The notes: generated by a model from the sequence alone, not told the origin. Counted from the first letter of the stretch, positions 7,996 through 15,695 are shown. The stretch is 24,001 nucleotides of DNA from Salinibacterium sp. (GCA_025352485.1 JANXTJ010000299.1:1-24001); one strand, 5' to 3'. Program-made: numbers and translations.

Positions 7996-8786
7996 CCGAC
8001 CCATCGGGCACCTTTATCGACGCACCTCGCACCGAGAAGCTGGTCGGCTCCGATCGGGTGCTCGCCGTGCTGGTAGAGCTGGCGGAGCATCCCAGCGGAA
8101 TCACGCTCGATGAGCTCGCCAAGCGGCTCGACAGCGCGAAGCCGACCGTGCACCGGGCGCTGGCGGCGCTGCGCCGAGCGGGCTTGGCTAACCAGTCCAG
8201 CCGCGGGGTGTACGAGTTGGGCGACGAGTTTCTTCGGCTGGCCTTTCGGCACAAGGATGCCCGGCCGGAGACCGCGGGCATCGAACCGCTCCTGCGGGAG
8301 CTGGCCGCGACCTACGGCGAGACCGCCCACTACGCGGTGCTGGAGCGCCCCGACATCGTCTATCGGGCGAAGGTTGATCCGCCGACCGGCGGGATCAGGC
8401 TGACCTCGACGATCGGCGGCCGCAATCTGGCGTATTGCACGGCAGTCGGAAAACTGCTGATGAGCGCGGAGATCGCCGACCGCGGCGCCCTCGACGACTG
8501 GCTGGGCGGGCAACCGCTGGTGCCGCGAACGGGCCGGAGCATCACGGATCGCGATCTGCTGTGGGGCGAGATCGTGCGCTCCGGCGAGCGCGGGTTTGGT
8601 GTCGACGACCAGGAGAGCGAGGTTGGCGTCAATTGCGTGGCCCTGGCCGTGCCGCTGTCCGGCGGTCGGCGGGGCGCGATCAGCATCAGCGGGCTCACCT
8701 ACCGGCGCAGCCTCGAATCGTTGGTCGACGCGATCCCCGAGATCCGGGCGACGATCGCCCACCACCTCGGGGAGAGCAGGCCCTGA
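7992..8786 (+). CDS. IclR-family transcriptional regulator
   Basis: A 264-residue regulator with an N-terminal winged helix-turn-helix (about residues 18-80, with ITLDELAKRLDSAKPTVHR) and the C-terminal IclR effector-binding domain (TAHYAVLERPDIVYRAKV, GRNLAYCTAVGKLLMS, and RGFGVDDQESEVGVNCVA near the end). IclR proteins sense small aromatic or sugar-derived acids and commonly repress adjacent catabolic operons. The GTG start overlaps the dehydrogenase TGA by 4 nt (GTGA), so it is the third gene of the FAH operon and is probably autoregulated. It is the best candidate for pathway control at 5985-6130. The effector, perhaps a 2-keto-3-deoxy acid, is inference. Confidence 0.9.
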   Translation: MTDPSGTFIDAPRTEKLVGSDRVLAVLVELAEHPSGITLDELAKRLDSAKPTVHRALAALRRAGLANQSSRGVYELGDEFLRLAFRHKDARPETAGIEPLLRELAATYGETAHYAVLERPDIVYRAKVDPPTGGIRLTSTIGGRNLAYCTAVGKLLMSAEIADRGALDDWLGGQPLVPRTGRSITDRDLLWGEIVRSGERGFGVDDQESEVGVNCVALAVPLSGGRRGAISISGLTYRRSLESLVDAIPEIRATIAHHLGESRP

Positions 8787-8816
8787 AGCGGGGCGCCCTC
8801 GCCCTCGCGCTCCCAT

Positions 8817-8851
8817 AATTGTCTGACACACTGCTAGATTGTCAGACAATT
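8817..8851. promoter_or_regulatory. Double GntR/FCD-type operator upstream of the GntR-lldD operon
   Basis: AATTGTCTGACA (8817-8828) and TGTCAGACAATT (8840-8851) are perfect 12-bp inverted repeats separated by 11 bp. Each arm is also the core of its own operator. The right copy ATTGTC-A-GACAAT (8838-8850) is a perfect palindrome and matches the TNGTnnnACNA consensus recalled for LldR/FadR-type GntR regulators. The left copy (8818-8830) matches with its outer half degenerate. The centres (8824 and 8844) are 20 bp apart, about two helical turns. An extended -10 (TGCTAGATT, 8832-8840) lies between and partly within them, so binding should block transcription. The regulator encoded just downstream is the obvious binder. 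Confidence 0.8.
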
Positions 8852-8873
8852 CATCAACGGCGAAGGGAGTCGC

Positions 8874-9542
8874 GTGTCCACGGAATCCGTATCCGTTCTG
8901 CCCGAGTCGATCGCTGACCGGCTGAGGGCCAGCATCATCGCCCAAGAGGATGCCCCCGGCTCACGAATCACCGAGGCGGCCGTCGCCCTGCGCTTCGCGG
9001 TCGCCCGTCCGACCGCTCGCATCGCCATCGACCGTCTCGTCGCCGACGGCATCCTGCGCAGGGAGGCCCATCGCGCCGCCCGCATCCCGGAGCTCACTCG
9101 CGCCGACATCATCGACCTCTACAACAGTCGCGCGATCGTGGAATCCGCCGCCATCGCGGCCCTCTATTCGATCCCGGCCGCGGCGCTGAATGCCCACCGC
9201 TCGATCCTGTCCGGCGACGAGTTCGCGCCGTTTGACATCATCTTTCACCGCAGCCTGGTCGCCGCCCAGCCCAGCCCCAGGCTCACCCGCATGCACGAAC
9301 TGCTGATGGGAGAAATCGAGCTGTGCATCGGGCAGGTGCAGGCCGCCCGCCTGCTCACCGCCGCCGAGGTCGGGGCCGAGCATCAGGGCATCCTCGACGC
9401 CATCACCGCGGGCGATTCGCCAGCGGCGGCCCGCCTGAGCCGCGAACACATCGCGCACTCCCGCGATGCCCTGCTCGCCCACGTCGACATTCTCGCCCAG
9501 CCAAACCTCCTCGCCCACGTCGACAGGACGCATCATGGTTAA
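8874..9542 (+). CDS. GntR-family regulator with FCD domain (LldR-like)
   Basis: A 222-residue GntR/FadR-subfamily regulator. The N-terminal winged helix spans about residues 8-70 (SRITEAAVALRFAVARPTAR). The C-terminal FCD domain carries its metal-binding residues in DIIFHRSL, EHQGILDAI and REHIAHSRD. It starts at GTG 8874, with a good ribosome-binding site (GAAGGGAG, 8862-8869). It overlaps the L-lactate dehydrogenase gene by 8 nt, so the two are co-transcribed, and a double operator sits directly upstream. By analogy with LldR it probably responds to L-lactate, relieving repression of its own operon when the diketo-hydrolase route produces lactate. The regulator call is firm; the ligand is inferred from linkage. 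Confidence 0.9.
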   Translation: MSTESVSVLPESIADRLRASIIAQEDAPGSRITEAAVALRFAVARPTARIAIDRLVADGILRREAHRAARIPELTRADIIDLYNSRAIVESAAIAALYSIPAAALNAHRSILSGDEFAPFDIIFHRSLVAAQPSPRLTRMHELLMGEIELCIGQVQAARLLTAAEVGAEHQGILDAITAGDSPAAARLSREHIAHSRDALLAHVDILAQPNLLAHVDRTHHG

Positions 9543-10833
9543 GCACCAGTTTCCGAACCCCAAGGACCTTCTGGCTCTCATGCAGTTCAAGAAGCCCGAA
9601 CTCAACGGCACAAAGCGCCGTCTTGCCGGTGCGCTGACGATCTACGACCTGCAGGCCATCGCCAAACGCCGCACCCCAAAGGCCGCCTACGACTACACCG
9701 ATGGCGCCGCCGAGGGCGAACTGTCGCTGGCCCGCGCCCGGCAAGCGTTCGAGGACATCGAATTTCACCCCTCGATCCTTCGGGATGTCTCACGACTGGA
9801 CACCACCACGACGGTACTCGGTGGCACGTCGACGATGCCTTTCGCCATCGCACCGACCGGCTTCACGCGGCTGATGCACACCGAAGGCGAGATCGCCGGG
9901 GCGTCGGCGGCGGGGGCTGCCGGCATCCCCTTCACGCTGTCGACACTCGGAACCTCGTCGATCGAAGAGGTCACGGCGGCGAACCCGCACGGGCGCAACT
10001 GGTTTCAGCTCTACGTGATGCGGGATCGGGACATCTCCTACGGGCTCGTCGAGCGCGCGGCTGCGGCCGGGTTCGACACCCTCATGTTCACGGTGGATAC
10101 GCCGGTCGCCGGCGCCAGACTGCGCGATAAGCGCAACGGTTTCTCGATCCCCCCGCAGCTCACGGTCGGCACCATTCTCAACGCGATCCCCCGCCCATGG
10201 TGGTGGTGGGATTTCATCACCACGCCACCACTGGCGTTCGCCTCGCTCTCCTCGACCGGCGGAACGGTCGGCGAGCTTCTCGACTCCGCGATGGACCCGT
10301 CGATCGACTACGACGACCTCGAAATCATCCGCGGAATGTGGCCGGGCAAGATCGTCATCAAGGGTGTGCAGAACGTCGAAGATGCCAAGCGACTGGCCGA
10401 CCTCGGAGTGGATGGGATCCTGCTCTCTAACCACGGCGGGCGTCAGCTCGACCGTGCGCCCATCCCGTTCCACCTGCTGCCGATTGTGGTGCGCGAGGTG
10501 GGGGCCGACACCGAGGTGATGGTCGATACCGGCATTATGAACGGCGCCGATATCGTCGCGTCGCTGGCCCTCGGGGCGAAGTTCACCCTTATCGGACGGG
10601 CCTACCTCTATGGGCTCATGGCGGGCGGGCGAGCGGGCGTCGACCGCACCATCCAGATTCTGTCGGAACAGATCGTGCGCACCATGAAACTCCTCGAGGT
10701 GGCCAGCATCGAGGAACTCGGGCCGAAACACGTCACCCAGCTGGAGCGCCTCGTACCTCGTGCGGTGTCCCCGGCGCTGAGTGCCGCCGTGCCCGCGCTG
10801 AAGCGCACCCCGAACCGGGCTGCCGCGAAGTAG
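9535..10833 (+). CDS. lldD: FMN-dependent L-lactate dehydrogenase (alpha-hydroxy-acid oxidizing protein)
   Basis: A 432-residue member of the FMN-dependent alpha-hydroxy-acid dehydrogenase family. Seen: YDYTDGAAEGE (about 52-61), the substrate/FMN tyrosine in WFQLYV (Tyr160), TVDTPVAGARLRD, Lys276 in VIKGV, and the active-site SNHGGRQLD with His300 and Arg303. A Trp-rich segment PRPWWWWDF lies in the loop associated with membrane-linked members. It oxidises L-lactate to pyruvate, passing electrons to quinone or oxygen. The ATG at 9535 lies inside the end of the GntR gene (8-nt overlap) with AGGA upstream. It would consume the L-lactate released by the FAH-family hydrolase. Other L-2-hydroxy acids such as glycolate or mandelate are less likely given the regulator. 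Confidence 0.9.
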   Translation: MVKHQFPNPKDLLALMQFKKPELNGTKRRLAGALTIYDLQAIAKRRTPKAAYDYTDGAAEGELSLARARQAFEDIEFHPSILRDVSRLDTTTTVLGGTSTMPFAIAPTGFTRLMHTEGEIAGASAAGAAGIPFTLSTLGTSSIEEVTAANPHGRNWFQLYVMRDRDISYGLVERAAAAGFDTLMFTVDTPVAGARLRDKRNGFSIPPQLTVGTILNAIPRPWWWWDFITTPPLAFASLSSTGGTVGELLDSAMDPSIDYDDLEIIRGMWPGKIVIKGVQNVEDAKRLADLGVDGILLSNHGGRQLDRAPIPFHLLPIVVREVGADTEVMVDTGIMNGADIVASLALGAKFTLIGRAYLYGLMAGGRAGVDRTIQILSEQIVRTMKLLEVASIEELGPKHVTQLERLVPRAVSPALSAAVPALKRTPNRAAAK

Positions 10834-10875
10834 CCCACGGCGTCCCCGAGCGCTGCCCGCACCGCCCCCTGCACC

Positions 10876-12060
10876 TCAGCGGGGCAGCAACTCGGCGATC
10901 ATTCGGATGCCCAGCTCGACCTCCGCGAAGCTCGTCGAGAGCGGCGACATCCCGAGTCGTATCCCGTTGGGGCGGCGAAAGTCAGGGATCACCCCGCGCC
11001 GCCACAGAATCGGCATCAGCGATTCGAAGGCCGGGTGATCCAGCGTGATGTGGCTGCCGCGTTGGGCGGCGTCCAGCGGGCTGGCCACAACGGCGCCGGG
11101 CAGCAGCTCGAGGGACAGCTCGAGGGCAAACTCCGTCAGCGCGATCGATTTGGCCCGCACCGCTTCGATGCCGACCGAGTCGATCAGGGCGATCATGTCG
11201 CGCATCGGCTGCAGGCCGACGATCGGGGGCGTGCCGCTGAGCATCCGCCGCACGCCGGGTGCCGGCTCGTAGCCCTGACCCATCTCGAAGGGGCGCGCGC
11301 TTCCCAGCCAGCCCTGAATCGGCTGGCGCAGCAGCGACTGCTGCGACTCGCGCAGGTAGGCGAAAGCGGGCGAGCCGGGGCCGCCGTTGAGGTACTTGTA
11401 GGTGCAGCCGACGGCGAGGTCGACGCCCCAGGCATCGAGTTCCGTGGGGATGACGCCCGCCGAGTGGCACAGGTCCCAGAGCACGAGAGCGCCGACAGCA
11501 CGGGCCGCGGTCGTGATGCCCTCCACGTCGGCGAGATAACCGGAGCGGTAGGCCACGTGACTGAGAACCGCGAGCGCGGTGTTCTCGGTGATCGCCGCTG
11601 CTGCCAGCTCGGCCGTGACCCCGAACGCTGCGTCCACGTCAATCCAGCGAATCGTCAGGCCGCGGTCGGCGGCGATGCCCTCCACGACGTAACGGTCGGT
11701 CGGGAAGTTGTCGCGATCGATCACGATTTCGGTGCGGCCGGGCCGCGCATCGAGGGCTGCCCTAATGAGCTTGTAGATCAGCACCGTCGTCGAATCACCG
11801 ATTACGACCTGGCCGGGTGCGGCGCCGAGGCCGACCCGCCCGAGCTCGTCGCCCACCGTCAGGGGTAGGTCGAGCCAGCCTTCCTCCCAGCCCCGGATCA
11901 GCCGGCCGCCCCACTGCTCGCGCAGAAAAGTCTCCACCCGTTGCACGGATGCCTTCAGCGGCCGCCCGAGGGAATTGCCGTCCAGGTAGGCGACCACGGT
12001 GGGGTCGGCGACGAAAAGATCTCGACAGTCCGCCAGCGGATCGGTGTCGTCGCGACTCAC
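10876..12060 (-). CDS. kynU: Kynureninase
   Basis: A 394-residue fold-type I PLP enzyme. Seen: the phosphate-binding GDSTTVLIYK (about 88-97), DRDNFPTDRYV, the aspartate and histidine of LWDLCHSAG (Asp196, His199), and the Schiff-base lysine in CTYKYLNGGPGSPAF (Lys222). Length and motifs match kynureninase, which cleaves kynurenine to anthranilate plus alanine (or 3-hydroxykynurenine to 3-hydroxyanthranilate). The GTG start overlaps the TGA of the upstream Gfo/Idh/MocA gene (GTGA), so it is the second gene of a two-gene unit. No tryptophan dioxygenase, formamidase or kynurenine monooxygenase is present in the window. The 3' end converges with lldD across a 42-bp gap in which no convincing terminator was seen. 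Confidence 0.9.
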   Translation of the reverse strand: MSRDDTDPLADCRDLFVADPTVVAYLDGNSLGRPLKASVQRVETFLREQWGGRLIRGWEEGWLDLPLTVGDELGRVGLGAAPGQVVIGDSTTVLIYKLIRAALDARPGRTEIVIDRDNFPTDRYVVEGIAADRGLTIRWIDVDAAFGVTAELAAAAITENTALAVLSHVAYRSGYLADVEGITTAARAVGALVLWDLCHSAGVIPTELDAWGVDLAVGCTYKYLNGGPGSPAFAYLRESQQSLLRQPIQGWLGSARPFEMGQGYEPAPGVRRMLSGTPPIVGLQPMRDMIALIDSVGIEAVRAKSIALTEFALELSLELLPGAVVASPLDAAQRGSHITLDHPAFESLMPILWRRGVIPDFRRPNGIRLGMSPLSTSFAEVELGIRMIAELLPR

Positions 12061-13088
12061 CGCGAACCGAGCTGCGCGCGGGCCTCGTCGAGAACCTCGA
12101 GCACCGCGATGGTGTCGTCGAGGGTGTGCAACGGCGACTCGGTGAGCCCGTCAGCGATGTGCTGGGCCACCGCGGCCGCCTCATAGCAGAGCCCGTCGCC
12201 CCACTTGAAGCCGGTCTCGTCATTCCAGACCAGCGGCGCGGCATCACCGACAAACACCCGAAGGCCACTGGGGGCGAAGAATTCGCCGGAGTACTCGAGG
12301 CGGGCGGCCGTACCGGAGATCGATGCGGCCTTGCTGGTCTCTGCCCACATCGTCATCGAGACGACCGCCTGCGCGTTCGACGCGTATTCGAGCACGACCA
12401 CGGATTGGGCATCCACCCCTGTGTCGGCCAGCGACCCGCGCGCCGTCACCGTGTCGGGGGCCCCGAGCACGAAATGTGCAAACCACGCCGGGTAGACGCC
12501 GATGTCGAGTAGTGCGCCGCCGCCGAGCTCCGGATTAAACCAGCGGCTCTCCGGCTGGTAGGGGAAGAGCGCGCCGAAGCTGGCCGTCACCTGCTTCAGG
12601 TCGCCGAGCGCGCCATCCGTCATAAGCTGCTCGACGATTGAGGTCTGCGGCAGGAATCGCGACCACATCGCCTCCATCGCGAACACCCCAGCCGCCGCCG
12701 CGAGCGCCTTGATCTGGCGAGCCTCGGCCGCATTGAGGGCGATTGGCTTCTCGATCAGCACGTGCTTGCCCGCCGATATCGCCAGCGTCGCCAGCGTCAG
12801 GTGCTCGCTATGCGGAGCCGCGATGTACACGACGTCGATGCCGTCGTCGGCGACGAGCTCCTCATAGCTGCCGTAGGCGCGCTCGATGCCGTGCTTTGCC
12901 GCGAACTCTTGGGCGCGTTCTAGCGATCGGGATGCCACGGCGTGCACCCTCTGGTCGGTGTTCGCGTGTGCCGTTTTCACCCAAGAGTTGGCGATCCCGC
13001 CGGGCGCGAGCACGCCCCAGCGCAATGCAGCACCGCCGTGCAGCGGAGTGAATTTTGGGTCGGGCAGCGTGGTCAGCGGTGAACTCAT
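12057..13088 (-). CDS. Gfo/Idh/MocA-family oxidoreductase
   Basis: A 343-residue NAD(P)-dependent oxidoreductase. The N-terminal Rossmann fold (WGVLAPGGIANSW, about 24-36) is followed by the signature EKPIALN (113-119) and the C-terminal domain with GGALLDIGVYP (Asp195, Tyr199), typical of the dihydrodiol/glucose-fructose oxidoreductase branch. The substrate, usually a sugar, inositol or trans-dihydrodiol, cannot be told from sequence. The start ATG has no ribosome-binding site. TAGATT, which overlaps the rocD stop codon, lies 6 nt upstream, suggesting its own leaderless transcript. Its stop overlaps the kynureninase start. Why it is paired with kynureninase is unclear; a biochemical link is not implied. 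Confidence 0.85.
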   Translation of the reverse strand: MSSPLTTLPDPKFTPLHGGAALRWGVLAPGGIANSWVKTAHANTDQRVHAVASRSLERAQEFAAKHGIERAYGSYEELVADDGIDVVYIAAPHSEHLTLATLAISAGKHVLIEKPIALNAAEARQIKALAAAAGVFAMEAMWSRFLPQTSIVEQLMTDGALGDLKQVTASFGALFPYQPESRWFNPELGGGALLDIGVYPAWFAHFVLGAPDTVTARGSLADTGVDAQSVVVLEYASNAQAVVSMTMWAETSKAASISGTAARLEYSGEFFAPSGLRVFVGDAAPLVWNDETGFKWGDGLCYEAAAVAQHIADGLTESPLHTLDDTIAVLEVLDEARAQLGSR

Positions 13089-13094
13089 GGCTCG

Positions 13095-13100
13095 AATCTA
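13095..13100 (-). promoter_or_regulatory. Putative -10 box of a leaderless Gfo/Idh/MocA transcript
   Basis: Read on the minus strand, TAGATT lies exactly 6 nt before the ATG at 13088 and there is no Shine-Dalgarno sequence between. That spacing puts the expected transcription start on the A of ATG. The box includes the TAG stop codon of ornithine aminotransferase. No clear -35 element was found, so this is tentative. Confidence 0.4.
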
Positions 13101-14330
13101 TCGGGCGGCGAGCTCCGTCAGCACCGCCGCAAGCTGTTCGACGGCCCAGTCAAGATCCTCGCCGGACACCACGATGGGCGGCGCGAAGCGAATCGTCGAC
13201 CCGTGGGTGTCTTTGACCAGTAGACCGCGCGCCATGAGCAGCTCGCAGACCTCACGACCGGTGCCGAGCGCCGGGTCGATATCGACTCCAGCCCACAACC
13301 CGGCACCGCGCACGGCGGTTACCCCACGGCCGGTCAGCGCGCGCAACCCGGACTGCAACCGGTCACCCAGAGTGGCGGCGCGTTGCTGCATCTCGCCCGT
13401 GGCGAGGATCTCGACGACCGCGAGGCCGACGGCAGCGGCGAGCGGATTGCCGCCAAAGGTGGAGCCGTGTTCGCCCGGGCGCAGCACGCCCAAAATGTCG
13501 CGGTTGCCCACCACGGCGGAGACCGGCACGATTCCGCCGCCCAGTGCCTTGCCCAGCAGGTACAGGTCGGGAACGACCCCGGCCAGGTCGCAGGCGAAGG
13601 TTGCGCCAGTGCGACCGAGGCCGGACTGAATTTCGTCGGCGATCATGAGCACGTTGTGGCGACGGGTGATGTCGCGCACCGCCGGCAGGTAATCGGCGGG
13701 CGGCACGACGATGCCTGCCTCACCCTGAATCGGCTCGAACAGCACCGCGACGGTGTTCTCATCGATTGCCGATTCGAGCGCCGCGGCATCCCCATAGGGC
13801 ACGCTCACGAACCCGGGCGTGTACGGCCCGAAGTCGGCTCTCGCTTGCTCGTCATTCGAGAAGCTGATGATCGTGGTCGTCCGGCCGTGGAAATTGCCGT
13901 CCATGACGATGATCGTTGCGCGGCCCTGCTGCACGCCCTTCACGCGGTAACCCCAGGCGCGCGCCACCTTGACGGCAGACTCGACGGCCTCTGCCCCCGT
14001 GTTCATGGGCAGCACCATGTCTTTGCCCGCCAGCGCGGCCAGCGCCTGTGCGAATGGCCCGAGCTGGTCGTTATGGAAGGCGCGGCTGGTCAGGGTGATG
14101 CGGTCGAGCTGCTGCTTCGCGGCGGCAATCAGCGCCGGATGCCCGTGCCCGAAGTTGACCGCGGAGTACGCGGCCAGGCAGTCGAGGTAGCGGCGCCCGT
14201 CCACGTCGGTGACCCAGGCACCCTCGCCCGTCGCCACCACCACGCTCAGCGGGTGGTAGTTGTGCGCGAGGTGCTCGTCTTCGACGGCGAGCAGGTCGGC
14301 GGCTAGCGGCGAAGTTCCAGCGTGCAGCAC
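13098..14330 (-). CDS. rocD: Ornithine aminotransferase
   Basis: A 410-residue class III PLP aminotransferase. Seen: NYHPLSVVVATGEGAWVTDV near the N-terminus (about 24-43), the ornithine-aminotransferase-type YSAVNFGHGHP (55-65), NTGAEAVESAVK, FHGRTTTIISFS, the cofactor aspartate in ADEIQSGLGRTG (Asp232) and the Schiff-base lysine in LLGKALGGG (Lys261). It converts ornithine plus 2-oxoglutarate to glutamate-5-semialdehyde plus glutamate. The start is GTG at 14330 with an excellent ribosome-binding site (GGAGGGGG, 6 nt away) inside the upstream gene, overlapping it by 28 nt. With that guanidine-modifying enzyme and the P5C dehydrogenase domain of PutA it completes a route from arginine to glutamate. 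Confidence 0.93.
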   Translation of the reverse strand: MLHAGTSPLAADLLAVEDEHLAHNYHPLSVVVATGEGAWVTDVDGRRYLDCLAAYSAVNFGHGHPALIAAAKQQLDRITLTSRAFHNDQLGPFAQALAALAGKDMVLPMNTGAEAVESAVKVARAWGYRVKGVQQGRATIIVMDGNFHGRTTTIISFSNDEQARADFGPYTPGFVSVPYGDAAALESAIDENTVAVLFEPIQGEAGIVVPPADYLPAVRDITRRHNVLMIADEIQSGLGRTGATFACDLAGVVPDLYLLGKALGGGIVPVSAVVGNRDILGVLRPGEHGSTFGGNPLAAAVGLAVVEILATGEMQQRAATLGDRLQSGLRALTGRGVTAVRGAGLWAGVDIDPALGTGREVCELLMARGLLVKDTHGSTIRFAPPIVVSGEDLDWAVEQLAAVLTELAAR

Positions 14331-15154
14331 TTCACACCCCCTCCACCGAGCAGGAGCTCGGAAAGATCCACCCCGATCGGGTTGTAACCACGCTCGCGAA
14401 GCTGGCGCTCAAAGTCTTTGGCGCGGGCGGCGATGACGACGTTGTAGCCGTCGCTGAAGGAATTGAGGCCGAGCACGGCGGCATCCTCCTCGTTCACGAC
14501 GACGGCATCGGGAAAGAGTGAGCGGATTTTCTCGAGGGAGGGCGCATCGAATGCCGAGGGCAGGTAGGCGATGTTGCTGTCGTCGAGTACAGCGATCGCG
14601 GTGTCGAGGTGATAGAAACTGGGATTGATGAGGTTCAACGAGACGACCTCGCGGCCATAGATGCCCGCAGCCTCCGCGTGGCTATTCGTCGCGGTACGAA
14701 ATCCGGTTCCGGCCAGAATTACGCCGGCGACGAGCAGAAAATCGCCCTCGCCCTCGTTGATCTCGCGAGGATCGCGCACATCGAATCCGTTCGCACCGAA
14801 CCATTCCATGTAGGCGGGGCCTTCCGGCTGGCGCTGCGGGTAGGTGAAGCGCGCACCGTAGGCGATGTTGTTGATCACGAAACCACCATTGGCGGCGTAG
14901 ACCATGTCGGGCAGCCCCGCGATCGGCTCGATCAGGTGCACCTCGAAGCCGAGGTCGACATAGATCTTGTAGAGCTCATTCCACTGTCGCACGGCAAGGC
15001 TGGTGTCGGTGGGTTCGTCCGGATGCATCCACGGATTGATGCGGTAGCTCACGGTGAAAAACTCGGGCCGGCACATCAGCACGGTGCGGGTAATGGCTAC
15101 GCGCGCGGGGTTGGCCCCGGAAGGCTGCGTCGCCGAAGAATGGGTCATCGTCAT
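14303..15154 (-). CDS. Guanidine-modifying enzyme: probable arginine dihydrolase, dimethylargininase (DDAH) family
   Basis: A 283-residue pentein-fold hydrolase (281 residues if ATG 15148 is used; GGGG lies 8 nt before that ATG but only 2 nt before 15154). Catalytic features: Asp83 in LPDMVYAANGG, Asp138 in EGEGDF, His182 in FYHLDT and Cys276 in GGGVKCCTLEL. Such proteins are usually labelled dimethylargininase. However, INPWM (Asn40), PDMVYAANGG (Asn89) and VKCCTL also match what I recall of the N-terminal domain of cyanobacterial ArgZ/AgrE arginine dihydrolase, where an Asn at the Asn89 position is needed for conversion to ornithine. Overlap with ornithine aminotransferase supports ornithine rather than citrulline as product. 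Family is firm; dihydrolase activity is inference. Confidence 0.85.
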   Translation of the reverse strand: MTMTHSSATQPSGANPARVAITRTVLMCRPEFFTVSYRINPWMHPDEPTDTSLAVRQWNELYKIYVDLGFEVHLIEPIAGLPDMVYAANGGFVINNIAYGARFTYPQRQPEGPAYMEWFGANGFDVRDPREINEGEGDFLLVAGVILAGTGFRTATNSHAEAAGIYGREVVSLNLINPSFYHLDTAIAVLDDSNIAYLPSAFDAPSLEKIRSLFPDAVVVNEEDAAVLGLNSFSDGYNVVIAARAKDFERQLRERGYNPIGVDLSELLLGGGGVKCCTLELRR

Positions 15155-15257
15155 ATCCCCAGTGTTTCACGCACCTATCCGCAATGTCAGAGCGCACAGC
15201 GCACCGAACGTGCGTCTGGTCTTGCCCGCTCGCAATATTTCGCCATAGGGTGTTTGA
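15155..15257. promoter_or_regulatory. Divergent promoter region, arginine operon / lrp
   Basis: This 103-bp gap separates the guanidine-hydrolase operon from the Lrp gene. For lrp, TTGCCC (15222-15227), an 18-bp spacer and TAGGGT (15246-15251) lie 6 nt before ATG 15258 with no ribosome-binding site, which suggests a leaderless transcript. An inverted repeat CGCAC-N5-GTGCG lies at 15200-15214. CGCAAT occurs in direct orientation at 15180-15185 and 15231-15236. These are candidate Lrp sites, consistent with an Lrp-type protein controlling the divergent operon and itself; binding is inferred. Confidence 0.5.
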
Positions 15258-15695
15258 ATGGACAATCTCGACTACGGCATCATCGACCACCTCCGGTTGA
15301 ATGCGCGCGCGGGCTATGGCGATATCGGCGAGAAGATCGGCCTGTCGGCATCTGCGGTGAAGCGTCGAGTAGACCGGTTGGTCTATGACGGCGTCATCCG
15401 AGCGTTCACCATCCAGGTCGACCCGGCCGTCGACGGTATGGGCACCGAGGCATACGTCGAGCTGTTCTGTCGCGGAACCGTAGCCCCCGACGAACTCAAG
15501 CGCATCCTCTCTGCCGTGCCTGAGGTGGTGGACGCCGGCACGGTCACCGGCTCGGCCGACGCCATCGTGCACATGCGCTCGCGCGACATCTCCTCGCTGG
15601 AGGTCGCGCTCGAAAAGCTGCGACTGGCACCCAACGTCGACCACACGCGCAGTGCGATCGTGCTCTCCCGACTCATCCACCGCACGCACGACTAA
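15258..15695 (+). CDS. Lrp/AsnC-family transcriptional regulator
   Basis: A 145-residue Lrp/AsnC protein. The N-terminal helix-turn-helix (YGDIGEKIGLSASAVKRRVD, about residues 20-39) precedes the C-terminal RAM effector domain (about 65-140, with VPEVVDAGTVTGSADAIVHM). These regulators sense amino acids and often control neighbouring degradation operons. It is divergent from the guanidine hydrolase and rocD genes, so arginine or ornithine is the likely signal (inference). Its TAA overlaps by one base the ATG of a YtrA-type GntR gene, so the two are co-expressed. The start ATG has no Shine-Dalgarno sequence but sits 6 nt after TAGGGT. Confidence 0.92.
   Translation: MDNLDYGIIDHLRLNARAGYGDIGEKIGLSASAVKRRVDRLVYDGVIRAFTIQVDPAVDGMGTEAYVELFCRGTVAPDELKRILSAVPEVVDAGTVTGSADAIVHMRSRDISSLEVALEKLRLAPNVDHTRSAIVLSRLIHRTHD

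Noticed and set aside
7377..8945. Minus-strand open frame of 522 codons spanning the zinc dehydrogenase, IclR gene and GntR promoter
   Set aside because: It crosses three features with strong evidence on the other strand, including the operator region, and shows no recognisable domain.
9790..10731. Minus-strand open frame opposite lldD
   Set aside because: Antisense shadow of an enzyme with intact active-site motifs.
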